Positions 1-8,226 of a DNA stretch of 54,203 nucleotides are shown here, one piece after another. The DNA lies in assembly GCA_049644865.1 (NCBI GenBank), contig JBARSV010000038.1, forward strand, positions 1 through 54,203. Reading direction: 5' to 3'. The first letter of the stretch is position 1; each line of letters starts with the position of its first letter. Under the pieces are notes generated by a model. It was not told the DNA's origin, made no database searches, and was given only the letters and a program-made list of their open reading frames with translations. This DNA comes from JAPUDQ01 sp049644865 (GTDB lineage: Bacteria; Patescibacteriota; Saccharimonadia; Saccharimonadales; Saccharimonadaceae). A program made the translations under genes and the position numbers.

Positions 1-45
1 TTGAGCCAACTGGTTGATACCAGCTACAATAGCTATTGGCGACAT
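1..45 (-). CDS. Start of an unidentified protein (cut by window edge)
   Basis: Only the first 15 codons are in the window: an ATG at 45-43 reading MSPIAIVAGINQLAQ leftwards. A weak purine-rich ribosome site (AAGGAAAA) lies about 6 nt upstream of the ATG. The reading frame is open to the window edge. The fragment is too short to name; the residues are mostly hydrophobic, which would fit a membrane or signal segment. It is transcribed away from the gene at 199. Confidence 0.4.
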   Translation of the reverse strand, partial: MSPIAIVAGINQLAQ

Positions 46-198
46 ATTTGTTTTCCTTTGTTTAGAATCTAACGAGAACAGTATGTCGCTTTTTTGGTGG
101 TTAGGCTAGAAGTGAGGGTGGTTCAGTTAGACGATATTGTTATTTTTTAGTAACCAACATATAGTAATGTGTGGGAATATAACGCATAAGGTAAAAAT

Positions 199-771
199 AT
201 GGAACTCAACACTCAGTCGGTCTGGTCTCGTGAGCCTGAGCAAACTTCAGCTCCAGAATTAGCTCCCCCCTCTCCTGTCAAAAAATCAATGTCATTGAAG
301 GCTATCATGGGTATTATCGCGAGTTCTATTATAGTTCTCGGTTTAGTAGTAGGGCTCATTTTGGTATTGCGTAATCAACAAGTCTTGACGCAAGAATTGT
401 CAAAGACTAAAGAGACCCTAAAGACTCGTAGTAGCGAACTCGACGCGTTAAAGAAACAAGAGAGTATTAATCGAACAAGTTTTGAGCGATTTGCACAAGG
501 CTATACTGACATGTTGGGCTCAACAATATCAGGAGATACTTCGGTTGAGAAAACTGCTATCGAGGCTGCTATCAAAGCACACTATAAATTATCAGTACTC
601 CCAGAGGGCTGGCGTGTATTAACAATATTTGAATTGGCGAGGCCCTTAACATCACCAACCGGCGAGCTACGAGCGCTTATCTATTGGCCGGCGTCCGATA
701 CAAAACCTGCAGGATTTTTTGAGATGCTCCGACCCGTGAAAGGCTCATGGCAATACAATGATGCGACGTAA
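199..771 (+). CDS. Membrane-anchored coiled-coil protein, unknown function
   Basis: The protein has 190 aa. A proline-rich cytoplasmic N-terminus (residues 1-34) is followed by one transmembrane helix (about 36-58), a charged coiled-coil stretch (about 60-92) and a compact outer domain (about 95-190). The start ATG has an AAGG ribosome site 8 nt upstream. The next gene (805) has the same plan, so the two look like diverged tandem paralogues: short cytoplasmic tail, TM helix, coiled coil, small C-terminal domain. I do not recognise a catalytic motif or named family. Topology suggests a surface or envelope role with the C-terminal domain outside the membrane. Confidence 0.7.
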   Translation: MELNTQSVWSREPEQTSAPELAPPSPVKKSMSLKAIMGIIASSIIVLGLVVGLILVLRNQQVLTQELSKTKETLKTRSSELDALKKQESINRTSFERFAQGYTDMLGSTISGDTSVEKTAIEAAIKAHYKLSVLPEGWRVLTIFELARPLTSPTGELRALIYWPASDTKPAGFFEMLRPVKGSWQYNDAT

Positions 772-804
772 ATATTTATCGTGCTCAACAGGAAAACATG
801 ACGT

Positions 805-1383
805 ATGAGTCAAGCTAAAATCGTAGAGACCGGTAAGGAATTAGATGCAGTGGTGCCGCAGAGGAAAAACCAAGAACCTCGTGAGCGACACAGTCGGGCG
901 TTTTCGTTTGTCAGCGTCCTCTTCTTGCTAACACTGCTCGGAGCAGGTGTCATGGCATACCTGTGGTACAACCAAAAAGCCGATGTCGATCAGCTCAACA
1001 ATGAAGTGGCTACTGCTAAATCCGCTCAAACATCCCTGCAGTCGCAGATCGATAAGCTAAAGAAGCAAAATGCCAACCTCGGTAACGCGGTCGTCGACCA
1101 AGTCGCCAATGGCGACGCCGCCACATCAGATAAAGATCAGATCATTGCCGTTGCGCTGGCCTATGCCAAGGCCGGCAAAGATGCCGCGCAGAGTAAATAC
1201 ACAATTACAGTTACCAAGCAAACTAGCACCTTTGCGGCTGTCAGTGTCGGCGCTAGCGAAGGTGGCGGCTACAAGTGTTGGCTCAAAAAATCCAATGACA
1301 TCTGGCTCGTGCTCCTCTGCGGCCAAAACACCCCGGCTCAAACCGATATCGATCGCTGGGGCTTGCCAGCAGATATGGTGTAG
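805..1383 (+). CDS. Membrane-anchored coiled-coil protein, paralogue of upstream gene
   Basis: The protein has 192 aa, with a charged cytoplasmic tail (1-34), a TM helix (about 36-55), a coiled coil (about 58-95) and a C-terminal domain (about 100-192) that holds two cysteines in a KCWLKK...LLCGQ arrangement, possibly a disulfide if exported. It lies 33 bp after the similar gene at 199, so the two are probably co-transcribed. Its codons are more GC-rich than those of the first copy. The function is unknown; the shared architecture is visible, the common role is inferred. Confidence 0.7.
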   Translation: MSQAKIVETGKELDAVVPQRKNQEPRERHSRAFSFVSVLFLLTLLGAGVMAYLWYNQKADVDQLNNEVATAKSAQTSLQSQIDKLKKQNANLGNAVVDQVANGDAATSDKDQIIAVALAYAKAGKDAAQSKYTITVTKQTSTFAAVSVGASEGGGYKCWLKKSNDIWLVLLCGQNTPAQTDIDRWGLPADMV

Positions 1384-1394
1384 ATCGGTATACG

Positions 1395-1423
1395 TTTACA
1401 TCGACTCTGTTATCTGTTATACT
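1395..1423 (+). promoter_or_regulatory. rplU promoter
   Basis: -35 TTTACA (1395-1400), 17-bp spacer, extended -10 TGT-TATACT (1415-1423). Predicted transcription start is about 1430, giving a leader of roughly 29 nt with an AAGGA ribosome site before the ATG at 1459. Confidence 0.75.
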
Positions 1424-1458
1424 GATCGCTTAGTATTATATAAATCATAAGGAATGCT

Positions 1459-1764
1459 ATGAAAGCAGTTGTTCGCGTCGGCGGCAAACAATACATTGTT
1501 GCTGCCAAAGAGACCCTCCTGGTGGACCGCCTCCCGGATGGAACCAAAGAGCTCACGCTCGAACCGCTGATGGTCTTTGACGACAAAGACGTCAAGCTCG
1601 GCACACCGCAGGTGAGTGGTATCAAAATTAAAGCAACCGTTATCGAGGATGAGGTCAAGGGTGACAAACTCCAGATCATCCGTTACAAGAGCAAAAAACG
1701 GGTGCACAAATTGACTGGTCACCGACAGAAATACAGCCGAATCGAAATCGGCACGATTAAGTAG
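1459..1764 (+). CDS. rplU: 50S ribosomal protein L21
   Basis: The 101-aa protein has family-typical length. It opens with the L21 signature around VRVGGKQYIV (residues 5-14) and ends with the basic stretch YKSKKRVHKLTGHRQ (about 77-91), which binds 23S rRNA. It is expressed alone from a strong promoter and ends in a clear terminator. In most bacteria rplU is followed directly by rpmA (L27); here the L27 gene is about 52 kb away on the other strand, so the usual pair has been split. Confidence 0.97.
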   Translation: MKAVVRVGGKQYIVAAKETLLVDRLPDGTKELTLEPLMVFDDKDVKLGTPQVSGIKIKATVIEDEVKGDKLQIIRYKSKKRVHKLTGHRQKYSRIEIGTIK

Positions 1765-1788
1765 TCGGTCTGTAGGGTATGAAGTATG

Positions 1789-1811
1789 AAAAGCCCCATA
1801 GGGGGCTTTTT
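1789..1811 (+). terminator. Intrinsic terminator of rplU
   Basis: Stem AAAAGCCCC (1789-1797), short loop, GGGGCTTTT plus T (1802-1811): a perfect 9-bp stem ending in a T-run, 25 bp after the rplU stop. Confidence 0.85.
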
Positions 1812-1871
1812 GGTATGAGAGGGAGATTCGTCCATTTAGCATATCGTATTATGTAGCCCAATACGACATAT

Positions 1872-1893
1872 TGTTTCACGCTCATGGTATAAT
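1872..1893 (+). promoter_or_regulatory. parA promoter with parS-like half site
   Basis: Extended -10 TGG-TATAAT at 1885-1893, followed by GAGAGG and the GTG start at 1920. Just upstream, TGTTTCACG (1872-1880) is identical to the first nine bases of the known bacterial parS palindrome (TGTTTCACGTGAAACA), but the second half is absent. The promoter call is firm; a role of the half site in ParB autoregulation is speculation. Confidence 0.55.
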
Positions 1894-1919
1894 CGAGAGT
1901 ATATGAGAGGGAACGACTA

Positions 1920-2696
1920 GTGGCCGTGGTGATCGCGGTGACCAATCAAAAAGGCGGCGTTGGTAAGACGACGAGTAGTGTTAATCTAGCATATTGTTTG
2001 AGCCGCGAAGGTCGGAGCGTGTTGTTGGTCGATTTTGACCCGCAAGGCAATGCGACGAGTGGGCTGGGGTTTGCAAAAGACAGCTTAGAACTCACTAGTC
2101 TCAATATCATCCAGCTCGATAGTGCAGCCAGCGAGGCCGTGTTACATACTGCGCATAAAAACCTTGATCTCATACCTGCAACACCACAGCTTGCGAATGC
2201 GGAAGTCGATCTGGCCAAGGCAGAACGTCGATTTGTTCGGCTCAAACTTGCGTTGCAGCGGTTGAGCGCCTATGACGTGATTATTATTGATAGTCCACCA
2301 AGTCTCAGCTTGTTGACCGTCAACGCCCTCATCGCGGCCGACTATGTGCTGCTGCCGGTCCAGGCCGAATTTTACGCTATGGAAGGGCTCGGCCAACTGC
2401 TCGAAACCATGCAACTGATTCGTAAGGGTATGAATCCAACGCTCGAGTTGATCGGCGTACTGGTGACGATGATGGATCCGCGTACCACACTGAGCCGACA
2501 AGTTCACGCTGAGATCGCCAAGCATTTTCCGGGCAAGGTCTTTGAGACGGTCATACCGCGCAATGTTCGTATCGCCGAAGCGCCGAGCCATGGTTTGCCA
2601 GTTGGTGCCTATGACCGCTGGAGCAAGGGCGCCCGCGCCTACAAGTCAGTCACCAAAGAACTAATCAAACGGGTGGACGAGAGGAGTGCGTCATGA
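1920..2696 (+). CDS. parA: Chromosome-partitioning ATPase ParA/Soj
   Basis: The 258-aa protein is a Soj-like ParA without an N-terminal DNA-binding domain. The deviant Walker A motif KGGVGKTT lies at residues 11-18, Walker A' at LLVDFDPQGN (35-44), and Walker B at IIIDSPPSL. The dimeric ATPase binds the nucleoid and is stimulated by the N-terminus of ParB to segregate origins. The start is GTG at 1920 with a GAGAGG ribosome site about 9 nt before it. The stop overlaps the parB start by 4 nt, so the two genes are translationally coupled. Confidence 0.96.
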   Translation: MAVVIAVTNQKGGVGKTTSSVNLAYCLSREGRSVLLVDFDPQGNATSGLGFAKDSLELTSLNIIQLDSAASEAVLHTAHKNLDLIPATPQLANAEVDLAKAERRFVRLKLALQRLSAYDVIIIDSPPSLSLLTVNALIAADYVLLPVQAEFYAMEGLGQLLETMQLIRKGMNPTLELIGVLVTMMDPRTTLSRQVHAEIAKHFPGKVFETVIPRNVRIAEAPSHGLPVGAYDRWSKGARAYKSVTKELIKRVDERSAS

Positions 2697-3574
2697 CCGC
2701 AAAAAAAGGCTTAGGCAGAGGATTTGATTCGCTCATACCGACCGATGTGCTTGATGAGACGTTTGACCCGACGGCCGGTAGCGATGAAAAGATCTCCGAG
2801 CTACGCTACATTGCTGTCAGCGATACCGAGCCAAACCCCGACCAGCCGCGCCGCGATTTTGACCGTGCATCGCTCGAAGAACTGGCTGAGTCATTGCGTC
2901 AGCACGGGCTTATACAGCCAATTATCGTCTCAGCCCGTGGTGACAAATACCAAATTGTAGCAGGTGAGCGACGCTGGCGGGCCGCACAGATCGCGGGGAT
3001 TGAACGTATACCGGCCCTTGTTCGCACTATCAGCAATCAACACAAACTCGAACTCGCACTCATCGAAAATATTCAGCGCGAAGACCTTAACCCGCTCGAG
3101 ACTGCCACGGCCTATCTCAAATTGAACACACAATTTAATCTCACTCACGAAGAGATCGCACAACGGGCTGGTGGTAAGGCAGTCAGTACGATTACTAACA
3201 CGATTCGGCTACTGCGGCTTCCCGATGAGGCCAAAAAAGCTCTTGTAGCCAAAGATATCTCCGAAGGCCATGCTCGTCAAATACTAGCTGTAGAAGATCC
3301 GGCAATTCAGCGTAAACTATTGAGTCTGATCATACTGAATAACTGGAGCGTACGCAAAGCCGAGCAGTTTGTCGTCGGCTACAAGAAGGGGCCGACAGAG
3401 GACAAAACAGCCTCCGCGGTGAAACATACCCAGAGTGAGACTGATTTTACGCGCCAGCTGGGTAGTCGATTGCAGATGAAAGTCATGCACAAGACGACTG
3501 CACATGGCGGGCAAATTATCATCAGCTATCATGATGAACGCGAGCTTGAACGACTCCAAGCACTGCTTGGGTAA
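2693..3574 (+). CDS. parB: Chromosome-partitioning protein ParB/Spo0J
   Basis: The protein has 293 aa. The N-terminal motif KGLGRGFDSLI (residues 5-15) is the type that stimulates ParA. The ParB CTPase domain shows NPDQPR (48-53), GERRWRA (91-97) and ENIQREDLNP (125-134), which form the CTP-binding pocket. A helix-turn-helix region follows at about 150-180, and the C-terminal dimerisation domain at about 245-293. It should bind parS, spread as a CTP clamp and load SMC. No complete parS was seen in the window, only a half site at the parA promoter. Confidence 0.96.
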   Translation: MTAKKGLGRGFDSLIPTDVLDETFDPTAGSDEKISELRYIAVSDTEPNPDQPRRDFDRASLEELAESLRQHGLIQPIIVSARGDKYQIVAGERRWRAAQIAGIERIPALVRTISNQHKLELALIENIQREDLNPLETATAYLKLNTQFNLTHEEIAQRAGGKAVSTITNTIRLLRLPDEAKKALVAKDISEGHARQILAVEDPAIQRKLLSLIILNNWSVRKAEQFVVGYKKGPTEDKTASAVKHTQSETDFTRQLGSRLQMKVMHKTTAHGGQIIISYHDERELERLQALLG

Positions 3575-3576
3575 TG

Positions 3577-3625
3577 GAGAAGAGGCTAGAGGCTAGAGAC
3601 TGGAGGCTAGAGATTAGAGCCAGTG
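3577..3625. repeat. Heptamer repeat array (GGCTAGA type)
   Basis: Seven consecutive 7-nt units follow the parB stop: three exact GGCTAGA units (3584, 3591, 3605) among variants such as GACTGGA and GATTAGA. The strict period of 7 is visible by eye. It belongs to the class of heptamer arrays described at 8227, 38497 and 42825, but this copy has no mirrored arm. Confidence 0.75.
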
Positions 3626-3680
3626 AAATCGTGCATGGTATCGATTGTCTTTGTCTGCTACCCGCGCCATGATAAATTTC

Positions 3681-3710
3681 TGTTCCCTGATACCTGCAAC
3701 CTGCTACCTG
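3681..3710. repeat. Short heptamer array (TGNNACC type)
   Basis: Four units of period 7: TGTTCCC, TGATACC, TGCAACC, TGCTACC (3681-3708). It lies 55 bp after the GGCTAGA array and is not its reverse complement, so it is treated as a separate half element. Confidence 0.6.
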
Positions 3711-3734
3711 TTAAGCCGAACCCCTCCTTGTTAT

Positions 3735-3848
3735 CGCACCGGTGCGTCGCATCGGCTTTAGGGGGTGGAACGCAGCATTTGAATTTATTTCAAATGCAAG
3801 TGGAGGGGCGAGCCCCTCCTAAAAAATTGCGAGCCCCTCCTAAAAATT
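3735..3848. repeat. Cluster of hairpins and a 21-bp direct repeat between parB and lepB
   Basis: The convergent gap holds CGCACCGGTGCG (12-bp palindrome near 3735-3746), GCATTTGAA / TTCAAATGC (775-783 and 789-797 of the 3000s, 5-nt loop), GGAGGGG / CCCCTCC (3802-3808 and 3813-3819), and the unit GCGAGCCCCTCCTAAAAA repeated at 3808 and 3829. The last copy overlaps the lepB stop codon. No convincing gene is present in 3575-3839; the hairpins may end both convergent transcripts. Confidence 0.65.
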
Positions 3849-4433
3849 AGTACTGATCTTGTCAAACGGATAAATGCGCACTGCAACCGGCCCCACAATA
3901 TTATCAAGCGGTATTAAGCCCAGACCGTTGCGCGAGTCGAGGGATTCGTTACCGCCACGATTATCACCAACGACAAAGACCTGTCCTTCAGGGACCATTT
4001 CATCAGATTGACCGGTGACGGAAGATTGAGCAATACCCAAGCCTGCATAAGGGTCGATACCTTCTGGATGTGAAGCATTAAATACTGTCAAATGGCCTCC
4101 TGCAATAAGTACTCTATCGCCTGGTATGCCGATAACTCTTTTAACGATAAACTCATCAGCTTTCATTTGACTAAATAAGGGGTTACGAAATACCACAACA
4201 TGTCCGCGACTCGGTGAGAAGGGTTTACCCTGGAGGGCTGAAATTGCAACAGGGATACGGTTAACAATAAGTCGATCACCAGTATACATCGTCGATTCCA
4301 TACTGGGACCCGTCACGCTAAAACTACGAAATACAAGAGCATTGATCAGCCACGCGCCGACAATGACGGCGATTACAAACCACACGATACCCATAATATC
4401 GCGAAGATTTTGGCGGCGTTCAATGGTAAGCAT
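3840..4433 (-). CDS. lepB: Signal peptidase I
   Basis: This S26 serine protease removes signal peptides on the outer face of the membrane. The catalytic serine is in TGPSMESTMYTGDRL and the lysine in DEFIVKRVIGIPGD; box E reads VVGDNRGGNESLDSR. One TM helix (MGIVWFVIAVIVG) precedes the catalytic domain. The frame stays open to 4700 and encodes a further hydrophobic segment, so an earlier start giving two TM helices cannot be excluded. I chose the ATG at 4433 (197 aa) because the sequence after it matches the usual single-helix form. Divergent from the LCP gene. Confidence 0.85.
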   Translation of the reverse strand: MLTIERRQNLRDIMGIVWFVIAVIVGAWLINALVFRSFSVTGPSMESTMYTGDRLIVNRIPVAISALQGKPFSPSRGHVVVFRNPLFSQMKADEFIVKRVIGIPGDRVLIAGGHLTVFNASHPEGIDPYAGLGIAQSSVTGQSDEMVPEGQVFVVGDNRGGNESLDSRNGLGLIPLDNIVGPVAVRIYPFDKISTNF

Positions 4434-4504
4434 TACCATACCAGGATACACTAGATAGTGCTCGGTCACTAGAATAATCATCAAAAACATAAGCATATTC
4501 ATGG

Positions 4505-4533
4505 TAGTCATAACAGCTGAGAACGGGTATAGT
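4505..4533 (+). promoter_or_regulatory. Promoter of the LCP gene, apparently leaderless
   Basis: -35 TAGTCA (4505-4510), 17-bp spacer, -10 TATAGT (4528-4533). Only 11 nt separate the -10 from the ATG at 4545, and there is no ribosome site. Confidence 0.55.
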
Positions 4534-4544
4534 AGTACGTAGCT

Positions 4545-6209
4545 ATGTCGCATAGACCACACAATAATGTCGATGGGTTTGTGTTGCGTCGTCGCAATAC
4601 GTCGCAATCGTATCATAATGTCGCGCCGCGGCTGGAAGTTGATAAACTGCCGGTGCCGCAGCAGTTTTTGCGGGAGGATAGCCTGAGCCAAGACGAACAA
4701 GATCCGTCCATATACAAACGACCGACTTCACATACTATTGGCCAGGTCGGTACGCTTGCAGCACAACAGTCTGTGGTGAGTAATGATATCGAGGCATCGT
4801 TACAGGCTATTGAGGCAGAAGAAAACCAACCCAAGAAGCCCCGTCGTCGCATCAACAAAAAAGCAGTCAAGCGAACGCTTGTCATACTGGCGATCGTATT
4901 ATTGTCGATCGGCGGGTATTTTGCCTACAAGGTGATATTTGCGAGCAATAGTATATTCCAGGGTAATATATTTGATGTGTTTAGCGGGCGGGCTCTCCAA
5001 AAAGACGCGATGGGGCGGAGCAATATACTACTATTTGGTACCAGTGAAGATGATCCGGGGCATGACGGGTCAGAATTGACAGACTCGATGATGGTCATCA
5101 GCCTTGATCAAGCCAAGAAAAATGCTGTGATGTTTAGTATACCGCGTGATTTATGGGTAGAGTATGGACAAGCATGCCTCGCAGGTTACCAGGGCAAGAT
5201 AAACGCGTTGTATGAGTGTGCAAAGCAAGGGAGTAGTGATGCAACAGGGGCGAACAAGTTAAAAGAAGTCGTCGGCAGTGTTTTTGGTATGGACATACAG
5301 TATTATGCCAAAGTAAATTATGCGGCGCTTAAAGATGCCGTTAACGCTGTTGGTGGTATCACTGTAACGATTGATAGCGACAATCCCGATGGTATCATGG
5401 ACCCCAACTTTGACTGGCAATGTGGCGCGACGCGGGCACAACGGGTCGCCAAATGCCCACCCAACGGCCATATGGTTGATTATGCTAATGGTCCGGTTCA
5501 ACTCGATGGTGATCATGCATTGGCGCTTGCGAGGGCACGTGATGCGACCGGTCGCGGCTATGGCCTCGACGGCGGTAATTTCTCTCGTGAACAATACCAG
5601 CAAAAGATTATTGTGGCACTCAAAGACAAGGCGGTGAGTGCGGGCACACTGGCGAATCCGGTTGCAGTATCGGGCTTGATCGACAGTTTTGGCAACAATA
5701 TTACGACCAATTTTGCCACTGGCGAGATAAAAACACTTGTCGAGCTGACTAACAACACAAAATCCGACAGTATTCGCAGCATTAGCCTTGTTAAAGAAGA
5801 TAAACCGTTGGTGACGACAGGCAGCTATTCTGGTCAAAGTATTGTGCGGCCGGTTGCGGGTCTGACGAATTATTCGCAAATACAAAGTTTTATACAGTCT
5901 CAACTGAGCGGTGAAACGGGCACAACAGAAGAAGCGACGATAGAAGTGCTCAATGCGACCGACCTATCGGGAGTGGCGAGTAAAAAGCAAACAGAATTGG
6001 CGAGTAAAGGTGTCATTGTAACAAGTATCGGCGATGCGCCAACTACCCGCGAATATGCTCTCAAGTGGTTTGATCAGACGGGTGGCTCGAAGCCGCAGAC
6101 AGCCAAAAAGCTCAGTGACGTGCTCGGTCAGGGCAGTAGCGGCTCGACATTGCCGACTGGGGTACGATCCACGGCTGATTTCGTGATTATTATCGGTGAA
6201 GGCCAGTAA
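4545..6209 (+). CDS. LytR-CpsA-Psr (LCP) family cell-wall glycopolymer ligase
   Basis: The 554-aa protein has a long cytoplasmic N-terminus (1-108), a TM helix (about 111-131), an LCP domain (about 158-370) and a LytR_C domain (about 455-553). LCP hallmarks are visible: SNILLFGTSEDD, LTDSMMVISLD, SIPRDLWVE (about 198-206) and the arginine-rich ALARARDATGRGYG region. Enzymes of this family transfer polyprenyl-phosphate-linked glycopolymers onto peptidoglycan outside the membrane. That fits a wall-bearing cell with one membrane. The ATG at 4545 sits 11 nt after a -10 box. Confidence 0.92.
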   Translation: MSHRPHNNVDGFVLRRRNTSQSYHNVAPRLEVDKLPVPQQFLREDSLSQDEQDPSIYKRPTSHTIGQVGTLAAQQSVVSNDIEASLQAIEAEENQPKKPRRRINKKAVKRTLVILAIVLLSIGGYFAYKVIFASNSIFQGNIFDVFSGRALQKDAMGRSNILLFGTSEDDPGHDGSELTDSMMVISLDQAKKNAVMFSIPRDLWVEYGQACLAGYQGKINALYECAKQGSSDATGANKLKEVVGSVFGMDIQYYAKVNYAALKDAVNAVGGITVTIDSDNPDGIMDPNFDWQCGATRAQRVAKCPPNGHMVDYANGPVQLDGDHALALARARDATGRGYGLDGGNFSREQYQQKIIVALKDKAVSAGTLANPVAVSGLIDSFGNNITTNFATGEIKTLVELTNNTKSDSIRSISLVKEDKPLVTTGSYSGQSIVRPVAGLTNYSQIQSFIQSQLSGETGTTEEATIEVLNATDLSGVASKKQTELASKGVIVTSIGDAPTTREYALKWFDQTGGSKPQTAKKLSDVLGQGSSGSTLPTGVRSTADFVIIIGEGQ

Positions 6210-6227
6210 GCCCCGACCGCGGCTGCA

Positions 6228-6236
6228 TGGTATAAT
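6228..6236 (+). promoter_or_regulatory. Extended -10 promoter, leaderless start
   Basis: TGG-TATAAT at 6228-6236; the ATG is at 6245, 8 nt after the -10, so the transcript should begin at or next to the start codon. Confidence 0.65.
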
Positions 6237-6244
6237 AAACAGCG

Positions 6245-7045
6245 ATGGAACTTATCAAATCGGCTGCCAGGCGCTCACAAGTCAGCGATATAGTTTATAT
6301 ATTGCTCAATATGGGTTTCGTGCTCACCGTGTATCTGCTTGCACGTTTTTTTGATCCACCAAGCTTTGCGTATGCCGTAGTGATACTGAGTAAATGGCGG
6401 ACGCTTGCTGTAAGGCCACGTTTTTGGTTCGCGAATATTCAGACAAATCTTGTAGATCTAATGTTTGGGCTAAGTATAGTTACGCTGATCTGGCAAGCAA
6501 ACGGACACGGATGGCTACAGGTGGCTGCTTCGCTTGTGTTCGGAGTGTGGTTGCTTGTCATAAAACCGCAGTCAAAACGACAATTTGTGATTCTTCAGGC
6601 AGGATTGTCTCAATTTGTGGCATTGGCGTCTATGTTGAGCTTTGCCTATGTTTTTGATTCATTTTTCTCTGTGCTATCAGGATTTGTTATCGGATATATC
6701 GCAGCTAGGCATGTCCTTTTGGGCTATGAAGAAGAGCAAACGACCTTACTCAGTTTAGGATGGGGGATGATTGTAGCAGAACTAATGTGGGTAGCATATC
6801 ACTGGACGATTGTGTATCACGTTGTCACCAACAACAATGCTGTCGGTGTCGGTAGCGGTAACGTAGCGATACCTCAAATGGCAGTTGTCATAGCCTTGCT
6901 CAGTTATCTCTCGGCCAACGCGTATGATAATTATCATCGGAGAAAGTTAACGATAAGAATAATGAGAAGGCCAATCATTTTCGTCATAGCAGTGCTGATC
7001 GTCTTGTTTGAGGGTGAGTTTGCTGCGTTGTTCCACATATTGTAA
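6245..7045 (+). CDS. Polytopic membrane protein, unknown function
   Basis: The 266-aa protein is hydrophobic over nearly its whole length, with about seven to eight predicted membrane segments (for example near 18-35, 70-85, 95-110, 118-155, 175-190, 210-225, 245-262). The N-terminus is basic (KSAARRSQ) and stays inside by the positive-inside rule. No transporter or enzyme motif is recognised. It lies between the LCP ligase and an HtrA protease and has its own leaderless promoter. An envelope role is inferred from the neighbours only. Confidence 0.75.
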   Translation: MELIKSAARRSQVSDIVYILLNMGFVLTVYLLARFFDPPSFAYAVVILSKWRTLAVRPRFWFANIQTNLVDLMFGLSIVTLIWQANGHGWLQVAASLVFGVWLLVIKPQSKRQFVILQAGLSQFVALASMLSFAYVFDSFFSVLSGFVIGYIAARHVLLGYEEEQTTLLSLGWGMIVAELMWVAYHWTIVYHVVTNNNAVGVGSGNVAIPQMAVVIALLSYLSANAYDNYHRRKLTIRIMRRPIIFVIAVLIVLFEGEFAALFHIL

Positions 7046-7069
7046 TAATAATATTTTGGAGGGAAAATT

Positions 7070-8221
7070 ATGCTGCAAGCAATAATTACCGCACTGCAAA
7101 GGGGTTTTGGTAATAACCAGACGCAGATAACACGTCAAGTCATACATATGCTCACGATTTGTGCTATCGCACTAGTTGCTGGCTATTACGGTTCTTGGTT
7201 ACAGCAACACAATTTGTCAAATCAATCATATGTAACCGAAAGTCGTGCAACGGTGATTGCTGAAGGTGAGGTGGTGACTGACATTGCCAAACAGGTATCA
7301 CCGAGTGTGGTATCAATCACGTTTGAGGCGGCGGTAAATAGCGGTTTTTTCGGTACCTCGTACGAACAGGGTGCGGGGACGGGCATTATCGTTAGTAAGG
7401 ACGGCTATGTACTAACGAACAAGCATGTGTTGCCGACGGGTGCAAGCAATGTCAAGGTAATTGTGAGCGATGGCACTAGTTATGATAAGGTAACAATTAT
7501 TGGTCGTGATCCGATCAATGATCTCGCGTTTCTCAAGATTCGCGACGTCGATAATTTAACACCAGCAAAACTTGGCGACTCGTCGCAACTTGTCGTCGGC
7601 AACAAAGTTGTCGCAATTGGCAACGCCCTTGGCGAGTTTCAAACGACGGTAACGTCGGGAATTGTATCGGGTATTAACCGTTCGATTACGGCTGGTGATG
7701 AGACGACGTACGAGAATCTATCGAACCTTATACAGACAGATGCAGCCATCAATCCCGGTAATTCTGGTGGGCCGCTTGTCAATATCAACGGAGAAGTTAT
7801 TGGCATCAATACAGCCGTCAGTCAGGGTGCCGAGGGAATTGGTTTTGCGATACCCATCAATGAAGCCAAGGGCTTGATACGTGGAGTGATCGCTAGTGGT
7901 CGGATTGAACGGGGGTATCTTGGAGTGCGCTATGTCATGCTTGATGCGGAGCGGGCCAAGTATTTTAATCTACCTCGTACGACCGGAGCATATGTGACGG
8001 GCAGTGGCGAGAGTTCAGCCGTGGTCAGTGGCAGCCCGGCCGCGAAGGCAGGTCTCCGCGAGGGTGATATTATCACCAAGGTCAATAATGTTGAATTATC
8101 AAAAACAGTCAGCCTGGTTGGCCAGTTGGCCCAGTTCGGCCCTGGCGAAGAGGTCACGTTGACTATCGTACGCGATAAGGCTGAGCGAACGGTCAAAGTG
8201 AAGTTGGAGAGATACCAGTAG
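7070..8221 (+). CDS. HtrA/DegP-type serine protease
   Basis: The 383-aa protein has an N-terminal TM anchor (about 27-44), a trypsin-like domain (about 65-260) and one PDZ domain (about 275-383). The catalytic triad is visible: His119 in YVLTNKHV, Asp151 in DPINDLAF, Ser232 in NPGNSGGPL. It acts outside the membrane on misfolded exported proteins. A GGAGG ribosome site precedes the ATG, unlike many neighbours that appear leaderless. Confidence 0.95.
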   Translation: MLQAIITALQRGFGNNQTQITRQVIHMLTICAIALVAGYYGSWLQQHNLSNQSYVTESRATVIAEGEVVTDIAKQVSPSVVSITFEAAVNSGFFGTSYEQGAGTGIIVSKDGYVLTNKHVLPTGASNVKVIVSDGTSYDKVTIIGRDPINDLAFLKIRDVDNLTPAKLGDSSQLVVGNKVVAIGNALGEFQTTVTSGIVSGINRSITAGDETTYENLSNLIQTDAAINPGNSGGPLVNINGEVIGINTAVSQGAEGIGFAIPINEAKGLIRGVIASGRIERGYLGVRYVMLDAERAKYFNLPRTTGAYVTGSGESSAVVSGSPAAKAGLREGDIITKVNNVELSKTVSLVGQLAQFGPGEEVTLTIVRDKAERTVKVKLERYQ

Positions 8222-8226
8222 CTGCT

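Noticed and set aside
3623..3850. A 75-codon frame between parB and lepB
   Set aside because: It is made of palindromes and direct repeats and has no ribosome site or protein-like composition.
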